From contig NW_006920411.1 of the NCBI RefSeq assembly GCF_000344685.1, positions 218,614 to 282,613 on the forward strand: DNA of 64,000 nt. Reading direction: 5' to 3'. Positions within the stretch are counted from its first letter, which is position 1; every line of letters starts with the position of its first letter. The stretch comes from Gloeophyllum trabeum ATCC 11539 (taxonomy: Eukaryota; Basidiomycota; Agaricomycetes; Gloeophyllales; Gloeophyllaceae). Below the pieces are notes generated by a model that did not search any database, was not told where the DNA came from, and was given only the letters and a program-made list of their open reading frames with translations. A program made the position numbers and the translations under genes. Below are positions 37,640-49,911 of this stretch, piece by piece.

Positions 37640-39654
37640 ATGGCTTCCGCTCCCGACAAACGACGCGTTTCTTACTATTTCGACCGTACGACGTCTGTTA
37701 TTACTGACTGATATAGTCGACTGAGATTTACTGGCTTTCAGCGGATGTCGGTTCCTACACATACGGACTGGGCCACCCCATGAAACCCCATCGGATCCTC
37801 ATTGCGCATCACTTGATTTCAGCGTACAATATGCTGGAAAAGATGCATGTTTTAGTGAGTGAATTACCTCTACAGAAGAGCTACGAGCTGACTGGCGCCG
37901 CTAGAGAGCGAAACGCGCGTCAGCAGAGTCAATGACGCGCTTTCACACAGATGAATACGTACAGTTTCTACACAGGGTCACGCCGGAGACAGCAGACGAG
38001 TTGACATATCATGGTTCGAGGTGTAAGTGTACCAAATTCAACTCTCGGGATAGTATTCATACTGTGTAGTCTGCGTAGGAGACGACAATCCGCCGTTCGA
38101 GGGAGTATTCGAGTTCTGTTCTATATCAGCGGGAGGGTCGCTCGGTACGTCGTGACTCCCTCTTTCCCACCCGCGTGGCTCATAGAACACGCAACGCCAG
38201 CTGCCGCACATCGGTTAGCAAGCGGAGCCACAGACATCGCGATTAACTGGGCAGGCGGACTGCACCACGCCAAGAAGCAGGAGGCCTCCGGCTTTTGCTA
38301 CATCAACGACATCGTACTGGGTATCCTCGAACTCCTGCGGACGTACCCGCGCGTGCTGTATATCGACATCGACTGCCACCATGGGGACGGCGTGGAGGAA
38401 GCATTCTACACGACCGACAGAGTGATGACCTGCAGCTTCCACAAGCACGGGGAATATTTTCCCGGGACGGGTGACTCCGCAGATAGAGGAGAGGGCAGAG
38501 GGAGGGGGTACGCGGTTAACGTGCCGCTGAAGGACGGAATCTCCGACGAAACATACAAAAGCATCTTCGAACCGGTGCGTACTCACTCTCACCCACACGA
38601 TGCAGTCCGAACCCATCCGACCAGGTCATCACCAAAATCCTCGAGGTCTTCCGCCCGTCGGCGATCGTCCTGCAATGCGGCTCGGACTCGCTCGCGGGGG
38701 ACAAGCTCGGGTGCTTCAACTTGACGATGCGCGGGCACGCCGCGTGCGTGCAGTTCGTGCGGCGGCAGAACATCCCGATGATGCTGCTTGGCGGCGGCGG
38801 GTATACCGTCAAGAACGTCGCTCGTACGTGGTGCTACGAGACGGCGTGCGCGTTGGGCATCGAGGCGTCCATAGACGAGATGCTGCCGTACAACGCGTAC
38901 TTTGAGTGGTTCGGGCCCAAGTACCGGCTCGAGGTGCCTGACAATAATATGGAGAATATTAACCTCAAGGATGGATATCTGACGGCAACTCGGTAAGCAC
39001 ACTTTTCGCGATTCCCGGGGCCGCGAGTGATCCTGTTGGTAGTGACAAGGTTTTGGCGCAATTGTCGGAGCTGCAGCCCGCGCCGTCCAGTCAGATGCAG
39101 GACGTTCCGCGGGAGAGCGTCGGCGCGCATCTGGGCTGGAGAATACAGGGTGAAGAAGCTCAAGATGAACTGGACAAATCACTCGCACGTGCGTTTTCCT
39201 CTCAGCTTGCATGTGTTCCCGAAACTACCCGCTTTCTCTAGGACACTCACGATTTGTGTACAAAATGCAAGAGCCCGATCCCTCCGACGAGGAGACGTAC
39301 GACTCCGACGCGTCCGCCTCCACGTCGGCGCGTAACGCTCGCAAGTCGCACCGGGCGTCCCGGCCGCAGACGCGGAATAAGAAGCGCATGAGCATAATCA
39401 CGAACCAACCGCTGGATCTCCCACAATGGAGGGAGTTTGAGTTGTGCAGCGGCGCGGCGGAGATGGACAGGAAGACCAGACGGAGGTTCTTCACGAGTGG
39501 GGACGAGAACTCGCCGGGCGTGGATGAGATCGTAGAGGTGTACAATGGTGTAGTGAAGGGATCTGGCGGGCTGAATGGAGCCTCGAGGTTGGGAGAGACG
39601 ATGAGTAGAGGGGGTGTGTCGATGGAGGTTGACGAGGAGGACATGTCAGAGTAG
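37640..39654 (+). CDS. Class I histone deacetylase, RPD3/HOS2-like
   Basis: Eight exons: 37640-37685, 37742-37854, 37905-38022, 38070-38144, 38201-38574, 38625-38992, 39043-39188, 39242-39654; 550 residues. The start [15 protein letters not shown] leads into [17 protein letters not shown], the classical class I beginning. Zinc and charge-relay residues are in place: [49 protein letters not shown] and [14 protein letters not shown]. The C-terminal 140 residues are charged, with an acidic end. It should remove acetyl groups from histones in a corepressor complex. I cannot separate RPD3 from HOS2 with certainty by eye. Confidence 0.92.
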
Positions 39655-39853
39655 AGTGGGAGGTTACCTCGGGTTTTGTAGCATATCTTGGTATATTGTA
39701 TTGTTATCCTGCTTGCCTAGATTAGTATTGTGTCGACGTAATGTACCCCTAATAATCAAAACCACTGCATTCCCTTGAGTCAAAAATCGTGTATATACAG
39801 TTGCGGGTCTTGATGCAAGAATACAAGCTGGCGAGGACGTACGAACGTCACGG

Positions 39854-40996
39854 CTACACGTCTTTCCACAGGCTGAAATCGGGATCGTGCATAGGTTGAG
39901 GGGTCCCGATGGGATTCACGGGCATCCGGATATACTCGTATGCATACGAATAATGCAAGCAAGCGACGACCCGGAGGGAGGGACAAGCGGACTCTAGGCT
40001 ACGCAGAGTGTCAGGGGTAACCATGTTCCAGAGCACGAGAGTTCGTAAATCTTTGAAAGCAGCAAGAGCATTCATGATTTCCCGATCCTTAAGTAGCAGA
40101 AATCAGTAGTACTCGACATGCCATCAGTATCATAAACGTACCTTTGATGTGAAGGGCCTCAAAAATCCAAGGGAACGTAGATTCGGCGCTTGAAGGGCGA
40201 GCGTGGATAAGCACTGTACGATGGATCCTTTATGGAACGGGAAGCCCATACGTAGGGATAGCAGAGGTCCTGTCGACCTGCTTATTGCTGTGATAAACTC
40301 TTCATACATGGCGTTAGCCTCATTCGAGACCCAAAGATGTGTCACGGGTCGACCCGGTACGAGTCTCATAGCCATGCCCAGAGAGTCGGTATGGAGCAGC
40401 TGAAGCTGGGGTAAAGCACCCTGCCCAGGGGAAGGGGTGTCCCGGACAGGATCCACCGTTCGTGCTGCATTGTCCGTGTCGGTCCAGTCGATGGAGGTGA
40501 TCCGGCGCTGCGTCTCCAAGAACGCGATGAGGTCGCCGTCCAAAGCAAAATCGGAGCTCAACTCTCTGAGCGAGAACGTGCACCGCCTGAGAATCCGAGC
40601 ATTTGGGTTGGTGAAGCCATCATGAACGCGCAGGATTTCGAGATGGGGCATCCTCTGCAGCGCTCGGCCCATGTTATCCCAGAAAGGGGGCAAGGCAGGA
40701 TAAGAACCGTGGCGCTCATCGTTAGCAACTATCAGCGAGCGCACAAGGCTCCCTATACGAGGGCATTCGACGACGAGCTTGCAAAATGCCTGGGTGCGGC
40801 ATCGGCGACGAGACTCGACGGTGTGGTAGATGAGACTCTCGGCTAAGGCTTGCACCGCTCTTGAGACGACGCTGATGGCGCATAAGTCGCTCTTGCTCTC
40901 TATGTGCCCTATAACCTCTTGATACAACTCGATAGGAAGCTGGGGCACGTTCCGTCTGTCCCCTGCTTCTGTAACGATTTCTGGAGTTTCTTGCAT
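39854..40996 (-). CDS. F-box-like protein with leucine-rich C-terminus
   Basis: Two exons, 40142-40996 and 39854-40087, joined in phase 0; 362 residues. Residues about 17-55 (VPQLPIELYQEVIGHIESKS...VSRAVQALAE) fit an F-box, which would bind Skp1 in an SCF ubiquitin ligase. The rest contains irregular leucine-rich segments (LEILRVHDGF, LRSLGFLRPF, LRTLVLWNM) as in the large F-box families of Agaricomycetes. The target is unknown. It faces the deacetylase gene tail to tail. Confidence 0.75.
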
Positions 40997-41407
40997 TGTG
41001 GAGGTTGAAGTTGGGAAGATGATGTGATCAGTTCTAGGTGTTCATGGGGAGTCATGGGCACGCCTATTGATACGTATCAACTCCCCACGAATAATACAAG
41101 GCACGTTGAGTTAAATCATCTTCACTGATATATGTAGGCTCTGGTCAAATTATTTGGATGCCGATGTGGGGGATATCGGTCTATTCTAGGGCCCCAGGAT
41201 TGCTGTCACTACATCACGCATTCCATCGACGTATCGCTGTAGCAAGCCGTCAGATACTGAGTAAAATCGGCGAATATCGGTATTTATGAATGTGCCCTTA
41301 TCTTTATATCTCTTTGCTATAGATAGGTAAAGAAGCACTGCGATCGCCTGCGGTAGAGGCTTAAAGCTCGTAATCTATCGCGGTTCTTCACCTATCCCGC
41401 TGCCGCC
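40997..41407. other. Intergenic between divergent genes
   Basis: Divergent promoter region for the F-box gene and the DUF1989 gene. No gene or clear TATA box seen. Confidence 0.45.
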
Positions 41408-42942
41408 ATGGTATCTTCCAATCCGCTGCTGAATGCAGCCTATGCTCCCCTTCCCATCGATAAATTATTCTACGATCGAGCTGCTCTGGACGAGGGGAGG
41501 ACCATCATTGACTCCTTCGTGATCCCCATCCGGAGCGGTAGGGCGTGGAAGGTTGCTGCAGGCCACGTCTTTCGAATCAGCACGCCTGAGGGGCCACAGG
41601 TACGTGCGCATAGACGATGTACATAACGTTTCATGGAATTAGCATTGAGTTCTAGGTTGGAGATCTGAATCGTAGGTGACAAACATTATCGTCAGTCGAA
41701 TGGTAAGCTCTGATATACATAGTGTGGAATGCGAACGATACCCGAGAAGTACGTATTTTTGCACCATTCAGGGGGAGGGGGGGCCTGACTCTCGGGCATC
41801 TGCATAGCATATGTGGGCTGCGAGGACACGCCAGCTCCAAGCAGCTCATGTCAGCGTCCACGATCGCCTCTGGTCTAACTTGCCTTTCCGTGAGGGTCCT
41901 GAGAATATCACTGCTAGTCCGCATGTAACTGGAATCTTGATAGTGCGACCTCTGGTTACCATCGTTTCAGACACGCTGAAAGACTATGGTGTCGACGAGG
42001 ACGGTGGTCGCGGTAATTGTCTTCCTCCAGATACGCACCTATTGTGGCATTGATATGTCAGACAGTACACGATTTACTGGGCACACGATGCGATCCGTAC
42101 GTGAATAAGTACATGACAGGTACGTCGGGGCTAGCACCACCGCTCCTAAAATATATTCGAGCAATGGGCAGGGATGGATTTCGACTTGCATTGCCACTCG
42201 AACCTGATACGAGCGGTGGCGCCTTACGGCCTGACCGAATTTGACGTGCACGTAAGTAATCGCCACAGCCCTTCAAGCCCTTTACCTGACCGAAGACCGA
42301 TATGCCCAGGATGTCTTGAACGTCTTCCAGTGCACTGGGCTGAACTCCCAAGATCAGGTACAATGCTACTGGCTCTTTACTCGGTGGTCCCCTTGTAGTA
42401 ACGATGATCCGTCCCGCGGATACCTTTCGACAGTACTTCATGGTCTGTACCCGCTCTTGAAATCCACACTGTATTCCCCCCTGTCGCTGATATATACCTC
42501 CCAGAAAGCGTGTCCAGCTGAGAAAGGCTCGTGTAGGTATCAGGCGATGCTGCGGATGACCCGTTGTCTGACTTTAGACGGCCTGATAGACATCGAGTTC
42601 TTCGCGGAGATGGATATCTTGGCTGCGCTGTCGACATGCCCAGGCGGAGATCTGAGCATCCGCATGTGGGGCGATGGTGAGTATGATGCGCGTCGACTTC
42701 ATTCGTCCGCAACTGACTCCTATGAGGTAAGACGTACCTGAAGGCGGCGATCCAAGTTAGTATGCTGAATACGAGATACGAGACTTATGCTGAACATAAT
42801 TCTAGTGCTTTCTGTGTGCCGCCCGCTCCAGGTAGATGTATTCAAGCTATCGGATGATACACTAAAGAGCTGGGAACCGTTCAATTCCGATACCTACCAT
42901 GGCGACCATGGCTTGAAAGCTGCTGGACTGCGGGGAAACTAA
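41408..42942 (+). CDS. DUF1989 (urea-carboxylase-associated family) protein
   Basis: Exons read as 41408-41599, 41656-41671, 41723-41748, 41808-41889, 41944-42012, 42066-42119, 42172-42251, 42310-42357, a probable 9-base exon 42434-42442, one from 42505 to about 42523-42530, 42590-42676 and 42806-42942. The product has the family's path: SGRAWKVAAGHVFRI, VGDLNLWNANDTRE, ARTRQLQAAHVSVHDRLWS, HDLLGTRCDPYVNK, FDLHCHSNLIRAVAPYGL, CPAEK, IEFFAEMDILAALSTCPGGD, CRPLQVDVF. Related bacterial proteins accompany urea carboxylase; the Cys/His-rich pattern suggests metal binding. The reaction is unknown. The junction after CPAEK cannot be made in phase with a GT donor, so there may be a GC donor, a sequence error or a lesion. 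Confidence 0.75.
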
Positions 42943-43035
42943 ACCGTCTAAATGAATGCGAGGACGAGGCCAAGAGATGTAAACTATACATCGAGCCTTG
43001 CCAATGCCTCGGCGTACTTGGATCCCACAGTCATA

Positions 43036-44283
43036 TTATACGTTCTGTGCTTTGTCTAGTGTGCCCATCATACGCAGATAATTCGAAGACGAAGCGGAAG
43101 CTCCCTTTCCCATAGAGCCGATAAACGACTTAAGCTTCCCGCTCTCGTAGCCTTGCTTGTAGTCGTCAAGAAACCTCTCTACGGTGGGCAGTTTGAGACC
43201 CGTTAGCTTGGCGAGTTTCTGGATCATCGCCCTTTCGTCTTCGGCATGCTTGGGCGATAGTAGCAACTCCTTGTATAGACCGTATAGTGTTTGCCACCGG
43301 CCGTTGGCGGTAAGCAGGTGGGGGTTGGTGAAAAAGCGATATGGACGCGCCACGTAAATTACACGAGGGTGAGAGAAGGAGTCGGTCGTTTCAGGGTTGG
43401 ATAGATCAAGACCTATGCGAGGTGAAGTGTGTATCGGCGGCTTGGGCTCCGGTCCCGAGGGTGAACGACGCTTGAGCCAAAGGTTAACTTCACGATAACT
43501 CGACGTCGCAGGGAACGCTGATATGTCATCATTCCACTTTTGTTTCACTAGTGAGGCGATGGACGGCGCGTCACTCGTACGAAGAATTTCGTCCACAAGG
43601 AGCGAAGGGCCGGAGATTACTCGGCCATCGGCCACGCAGCGAATGGTGCGCAAGAGGATCCCGCCCACCGTGCTTGTTTCCGCACGCGACGAAGCGGATG
43701 AACCTAAGGACGCAAAATAAGGGGACGTAACAGTACTTGGCATGCCAAACGTGAGGTCGAGGCCTTTGCGAGTGCCCCCTCTGTATCCTCCCGCCGCTGT
43801 CAGCGAAGCGGTTAATGTCTGTGGCAGCGCTGACCGCCTCGGCGCTTTGTGAAAATACCTAACGAGCCATTCATCGTCCATCATCAAGTGTAAAGGGAAT
43901 GTACAGTGCCCTTACCAATTTCCGCTGCGTGTCTGTTCGTCCGCACCATGCGTGAATGGGTCTTCATGGCAGCCACGTTTATTCAAATAGAATTCAAGCT
44001 CCAAGATCTCGTACTCCGTTGACGCGCTTCCCCGGGTCAAAAAAATCCGATACTTGTGCAAGAGCGCCTCAGCAATAGCCGCAAAACGGGCGGATATATC
44101 ACTTTCAGAAGTAAGAGAGGACAGATCGAGAAGAGGAAACAGATCATCAGACTCGGACGTTTCGAATTCTGGTACTTCCGGAGCCGAGGCCACACCGCAG
44201 CGTTTCTTGAAGACGCCGTGGCTGTCCTCTTCCGCTTCGCGGTCAAGGGGATCGTCACCATCCCGAGACCTTTTGGCAGACAT
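43036..44283 (-). CDS. Putative 3-methyladenine DNA glycosylase-like protein
   Basis: Two exons, 43916-44283 and 43036-43858, joined in phase 2; 396 residues. The ATG at 44283 (MSAKRSRDGDD) is the first in frame. Highlights: YEILELEFYLNKRGCHEDPF, then WYFHKAPRR, YRGGTRKGLDLTFG, GGILLRTIRC and GPSLLVDEILR. This pattern recalls a fungal group annotated as 3-methyladenine DNA glycosylase, but I am working from memory and cannot place a catalytic residue, so the activity is uncertain. The basic N-terminus with a possible nuclear signal (SAKRSRD) fits a DNA-related role. The gene appears intact. Confidence 0.5.
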
Positions 44284-44769
44284 GTTCAATGGTATGCATC
44301 CGCCGGGTACTAAGAGCAGCTGTAGTGTTTGCACAGCCACGTTACTCCAATCGGGTCTTGCCGCGCTTTGTGGCAAACCACCCGAGAGTTCCTCTTGTTA
44401 GCTGATGCCACCCTTCATTTCATCGTGAAGTTGAGGATTTAACATGGCTAATTAGCTGCTCGGAAGAATGGTATGCTCATTCGCACTGAGGAGTGGCGAT
44501 ATCCAAGTCTTCAAAGGACTTGAACTATTGACCTGATGTCGTGGTATTAGCTTCCGCCCATATCAAAACTGTCGATCGTGCCTGCGGTGTCAGCCAAGGC
44601 GGATGTGCGGGTCGAGCATATCCCACTATGCGTTGCGTCATGGCCGTGCAATCGGAGAACAGTATATAAGTCGGCCGATCGCTGAGCGAGGCAGGTATCG
44701 CATTCTTGTATCAGTTTCGGCTCTCTGCTCGTCTTACACTTATATTAAGTAACGCCCTAACGACTCCTA
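44284..44769. promoter_or_regulatory. Divergent promoter region with TATA box
   Basis: TATATAAG at 44663-44670 lies about 100 bp before the ATG of the GH16 gene at 44770, a good TATA position. No gene in the interval. Confidence 0.5.
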
Positions 44770-45910
44770 ATGCTTCCTCACTTGCTCCTGCTTCAACTTG
44801 TTGGATACGCGGCGGCTGCGTCTATTCAGCCTCGCGCGAAATCATCTTCTTGCGCTTGCGGTTATCGCGATTCTAATGGGCATGTTTGGGTAAGTGATTT
44901 CGTCCCATTTCCGTCACCGTGTCTAATCATGCCCAATAGCGGGAGTCGATTGTGTCCAATTTTGCGGGATCCAACGCGCTGGGCGTAGTGCAGCAGAATT
45001 GGGCCGTCCAGACGTGGGGCCAGCAGCGGGAATACCAGTATATTCAATACAGCGCTGACAACGTCTACAACGTAAGCCGTCGTATATTTTTATCAAGAAC
45101 ATTTGCTGACGACACCATAGTACCAAAACGCGTTGGGTGTTCGTACCAAAGCATGGAAAGGCAACGGGACATCTGTCTCAACCGGCGAAATTCAGACGAA
45201 TCGAGCTGATATATTATACGGTACCTTCCGGATGTCGGCAAAGATTCCTACTACCCCGGGCGTGTGTTTTGGTAAGTACGCTTCTTGGTCACATTCATTA
45301 CGTCCCTAATCGTTGCTTTGATAGGGTTCTTCACTTATTACAGTGATTCTCAGGAGACTGATATCGAGTTCTTGACCAATGACACGAACTCCAAACACAC
45401 GGTGCACTATACGAACCAGCCACGCACGACGTCGGCGTCTAGCCAAGAGGTCGTTGTCAGTAATGACTTGACGTAAGGATGCCGTTGCGATGCTTGGTGC
45501 TCTTCTCACCCAATTCTCTTCAGCGCATTCAATGTTCATCGGCTTGACTGGTTGCCGACTCAGACGATGTTCTATCTGAACAATAAGCAGATGAGAGTGA
45601 GTGCCGGTAGTCATTTCGTGTTGTATGGTGATTGAACATTCTTCAGACTATATCGCTCGATGTACCCAATACCCCATCTCGCATGCTGGCTAATGTTTGG
45701 AGTGACGGTGACCCGTGCGTATCTGCTGGCTAGCTAGCGCATCTCAACTGATCCATTCTGTTCAGTGAGTGGTCGATGGGTCCGCCCAAGGCCGACGCCA
45801 TCGCCACCATCCAATACATCAATCTTTACTTCAACTCGACTTCGTATAACGAGACTGCTTTCAACAGCGCTTGCAAGCAGTCTGGCAAACCGGCGGTCTG
45901 TCAGGTATGA
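44770..45910 (+). CDS. Secreted GH16 family glucanase (copy A)
   Basis: Seven exons: 44770-44889, 44940-45071, 45121-45271, 45325-45472, 45524-45596, 45647-45714, 45766-45910; 278 residues. Signal peptide MLPHLLLLQLVGYAAAA, then CACGYRDSNGHVW, ADILYGTFRMSAKIPTTPGV, and the GH16 catalytic triad SQETDIEFLT (Glu-Thr-Asp-Ile-Glu), then DWLPTQTMFYLN and ANVWSDGDP. Exported, expected to cut or transfer beta-glucan chains, either of plant material or of the fungal wall. All introns are near 50 bp. Its closest relative in the window is the next gene (46816), in the same orientation, implying tandem duplication. Confidence 0.92.
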
Positions 45911-46367
45911 GTGGGGTTCAGGGGGAATATATCTACTATATTTAAACATTCCTTTCCTTTTCCCCGATTTAGTTTGAAAAGTTACGCAAATCCGGCGCTT
46001 TTAGGACGCTTTCACAGGCGCCCGTTGCCCTCATCAGCCTTTCTCTTAGTGCGACATATGTAGCATTACTACTCTTATAATATGGCGAGCCTGTCTAGAT
46101 TATGCACGAACGTAATAATTTGATCGTATTCACGTTGCCCCGGACATTATAACATTTTTCTATCGAAGCGATTGGACGACGAACAGTCTCAACCATACGA
46201 CACATATAATCTTCCTCTCACACACAAGAAAACTACATCTGAAGGACAGTTAATTCTCCTTGGATTGGAAGGCTTGTAAATCTTCCGTCATGACCCTATT
46301 TAGGGGATGAACGCTGCTTGAGTTTCTTCACGTCTACCAGTCATCATTGTAAGGGGAAGCAGCGCTA

Positions 46368-46432
46368 TGTATTGGCAGGGGAATTAATCAACCTGTGAAA
46401 GCAATGGTGTATTGGCAGGGGAAGTAACCAAC
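46368..46432. repeat. Two 25-bp direct repeats
   Basis: TGTATTGGCAGGGGAA begins both copies; the remainder differs at two positions. Spaced by 15 bases. Could be a regulatory site pair upstream of the GH16 gene at 46816. Confidence 0.8.
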
Positions 46433-46631
46433 TCGGTGGCTGCTGAATACCGTAAGCGCGGGAACTCACCTTTTCGGGAGTGTAAGTACTAGTCTGTGCA
46501 GATCCCCCGCGTTGTCTATGGCTCTGCTATTGTATGATCAAGGTAAATCAGAGTTCCATCTTCCCCATGCACCTATGAATAGCGTTGGGTAGAGTAGGCT
46601 GGAGCATGCGGACCAAGCTACACTGGCACTG

Positions 46632-46656
46632 ATCCATGTGGTGGAACCACATGGAT
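46632..46656. repeat. Perfect 11-bp inverted repeat with 3-base centre
   Basis: ATCCATGTGGT, GGA, ACCACATGGAT. About 160 bp before the GH16 start codon, where a dimeric transcription factor could bind. No factor can be named. Confidence 0.8.
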
Positions 46657-46815
46657 ACCTTCGCTATGTTTGCACAGGGCCCGTGGCTGACAGTGAAGTA
46701 GTCCATCACGGTTCTCGCAGTCAGGCTTTCCGTTAAGGTTAAAAGACGGAGGTCGCACTGAAGAGCAGTCCAGAGTAGCCCTTTTTACCTTGCTCACCGA
46801 CTACGAGCTACCAAA

Positions 46816-47971
46816 ATGCTTCCCCATCTCATTCTCACTGGCTTAGTGGGTTACGTCGCGGCGGCATCGCTCCAGACTCGCGCCACTCAGGACTCTACCT
46901 GTCCTTGTGGTTACCTTGACTCGAACGGCAATGTCTGGGTAAGTATTGTGCTACTGATCGTCATACCAGGATTAATATCCTCCTTACAGCGAGAGTCAAG
47001 CGTCTCCGACTTCACCGCAGGGACCCCCACAAGCGTGCTCCAGCAGGCTTTCGCCGTTGAAACCTGGGGCGTGCAGGGGACCTACCAGTATAGGCAGAAC
47101 AGTGCCGACAATGTTTACAATGTATTGGACCCCTTTGGTTCTTCGGTGGGCAGGTGCTGACCTCACTGTAGCTGAATGGTGCGCTTGGCATGCGTACTCA
47201 AGGGTGGTCCGGGAGTGGACCCGTCTATACTTCGGAAGTTCAAAGCCATCGTGACGATATCCTCTACGGTACCTTCCGCATAACAGCAGAAATCCCCACC
47301 ACGCCAGGCGTGTGCTTCGGTGGGTCCAAGTCCTCTCAGTCACGGCGACTCTGCGTCGAACTTGGTTGCTCGTCTAGGATTTTTCACCTTCTACAGCAAT
47401 ACGCAGGAGGCGGATATCGAGTTTCTATCCGCCGACACTAATGCCGCGCACACGGTGCACTATACAAACCAACCGGGCCAGACTGCTGGTGCCACTGAGA
47501 CGGTCACGCTTGGTCCCAACCTACAGTGCGTGTGGGATTGCATCCCGAGAACCCAAGCCTGACCCTGGCTGCTCAGGACCTCGTTCAATGAGCACAGAAT
47601 TGATTGGCTGCCAGACGTCGTGAACTATTACCTGAATGGTGGCCAGACTGGGGTAAGTAGCTATCCCATTATGAGTACGGTCCATTCACTAATCGTCCCT
47701 CCCTCCCAGTCTATATCTATTCAAGTGCCTGACACTCCCTCGTTTGTACTAGCGAATGTTTGGAGTAATGGCGATCCGTAAGTACCCAAACGCATGCTTG
47801 CGTCGACTATTCTGACCGGTTTTCAGTGGTTGGACGCAGGGCCCACCGACGGCTGACGCTGTGGCGACTATCCAGAATATCAAGTTGTACTTCAACTCCA
47901 CGTCACTGAGCGAATCTGACTTCAACAGCGCCTGCGCGACAGCTGGGAGACCTGCGTCTTGTCAAATTTGA
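46816..47971 (+). CDS. Secreted GH16 family glucanase (copy B)
   Basis: Seven exons: 46816-46938, 46990-47121, 47172-47319, 47378-47525, 47577-47652, 47710-47777, 47827-47971; 279 residues. Signal peptide MLPHLILTGLVGYVAAA, CPCGYLDSNGNVW, DDILYGTFRITAEIPTTPGV, catalytic TQEADIEFLS, DWLPDVVNYYLN, ANVWSNGDP. Intron positions are the same as in copy A at 44770, with small length changes in exons 1, 3 and 5. Intact and probably functional; substrate preference could differ from copy A because loops around the cleft differ. Confidence 0.92.
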
Positions 47972-48210
47972 AGACGGTGCCCAGGAAAACGAGGGCGTAG
48001 CTCGCGCTACGTTTTGTCCTAGGCTAATTACCTTCGTTCTCATCCAAGCCTTTCACTTTCTTTATGATATAGAGTTTTGTCAATGCGTCAGCTTGTAGTT
48101 TGCGATGTGGTGTTAGGCATCTCATCAAGTTACAGGCCAAGATAATTGTATAATTTTTCTCCTCGCTCCCGAAAGCGTACATCACAACACTTTGCGAGGT
48201 TCTCCACCTA

Positions 48211-49911
48211 TTACATAGCAACGAAAGTGCCGTTTCGGCAGACGAAGCCAGGGTCCGGCGAATCGATCGGAGGATTGTTGCACAGTAATGTCGCTGGTAC
48301 CCCGCTCTGCCGACAATTGATTCAACAGTCCAATATAGTCGAGACCAACGTACCTGTGTTCTTAGATGAATATTAGACAGGGTGAAGTTCTGGCACGCTC
48401 CTGCGTTGCATCGCAATATTGCAGCCTGGGTGCCATCCGCGCCCTCCTCATAGTACCTGCAATGAGGCACTTAGACGGATTAAGGCCTCGACGGAATATA
48501 AAACATACCAGCACGGGTCACTGATGCAAGAGCCATCGCCTGGATGGAAGGTGTTAATGTCGCCGTAGAAGTTGTCGTAGGTGAAATCCTGCATGATCAC
48601 CGACGCGTTGTTCACGCGTGGTGCACCGGGGTATTCTTGATCTGGGGTATGTATCTCATGTTAGTATACTTGACAAGCCATAAAAAGAATCCCAGAGCGA
48701 TGTCACCGACCGACATAGGATTGTGTCAAGTAAAGCGGGAACGAGACATTCCGGACGCCAATATTCCTATACGTCACGTTCCGCGCTAAACCCGTTCCGC
48801 CGACCCAGCTCTTGAACCGCGCGCCGTACAGCGTGTTCTCCAGGAAGACATCCTCAAATAATACGTCGGAGACGTTCGCCGGCATACTCGGGTCCTTGCC
48901 TAGCGAACCGATGGACAACCCGTGTGACGAGTACGAAACGTAGGCCCGGCGGAAGGTGACATTCTTGGTCCCGACGGAATTTTGGCCGACTGTGAAGGCA
49001 TCATCACCGTTGTAGATTATCGAGTCCTCGACGAGAAGACTGGGCAGGGTTAGGGGGAGAAGAGTTACGATCAGAAATAACATGATAACAAGAGGAAACC
49101 TACTTGGAGCCAGAGCCGTCAATGCCGTCGGTATTGAATGGGAACTATATCCATATCAACAGAGGGTCATGGAATTATGGATCACGCTTTGGCTTACCGA
49201 GCCAGTTGATCGCGCGTCGATCAATGTGTTACCGACATGGACGTTGGAAGCCGTCGCCAAGCTCACCACCCAAGCTATGGGCTTGTAGAACTTCAGGTTG
49301 TACAGAGAACCAGTACTACCGGATAGGTCTCAACTCTTCGCGCAGACATAGAATACGAAGGGTGCACTTACTCAACTGCAAAGCCAAACATCCGAGGACG
49401 CGCGATGGTGTTGCCCGCATCCCACCATTGTTGGCCTGTACGTCACCGAGAGATCAAAGCAAGCATGAAGATCTATTTGCGCCTACAATAAAACCACCGT
49501 AAACGTACCATGACCATCAATCCATCCGGACCAAGGATCTTCGGACCCCAGGACGCTTACATTCTGCCCGCTGAAATAAATCCAGAACCCCCCATTCGAC
49601 GATGCGTTCACAGCTGCCTGGACAGCCGTAACGTTCGTTGGGAGTGTCAAGTTACCCTGTATGAGCACGCTATAGTCGGAGTGATTAAACTGGACAGGTG
49701 TGAGTATGTTGTAGGTAGTGTTGGGCGTGAAGACGATCGGTCCGGAGGGGCAGTCTTGGAGGGCTCGGTAGATGTTCGGTGTATCGTCTGCGCCGTCGGT
49801 GTGGACGACGTCGCACCCGCCTGTCCAGCGCTGTTGAAGGTGCACGCTCTGACCAAACATCGGCCCTACCTGGAGCAGGCTGAGGAGGATAAGCGGAATG
49901 GATCGAAACAT
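48211..49911 (-). CDS. Secreted GH28 polygalacturonase-type pectinase (copy A)
   Basis: Eight exons (minus): 49509-49911, 49372-49435, 49198-49315, 49104-49144, 48711-49039, 48509-48641, 48354-48456, 48211-48306; 428 residues. Signal peptide MFRSIPLILLSLLQVGPMFG. GH28 active-site motifs in order: FPFNTDGID, YNGDDAF, SHGLSIGSLG and ARFKSW. Many N-glycosylation sequons. It should hydrolyse galacturonan, more likely exo-acting judging by the family it resembles; that is an inference. Compared with the GH28 gene at 51238 it has one extra intron between STGS and FPFNTD and lacks the one before NVTYRNIG. Confidence 0.9.

Larger units (their letters stand above)
45911..46815. other. Spacer between tandem GH16 genes
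   Basis: No gene. It contains a 25-bp direct repeat (46368-46392 and 46408-46432) and a perfect inverted repeat (46632-46656). The promoter of the next GH16 gene must lie here. Confidence 0.5.

Noticed and set aside
37344..37724. 126-codon plus-strand frame between CDK8 and the deacetylase
   Set aside because: No family resemblance; the last part overlaps the true first deacetylase exon in a different frame.
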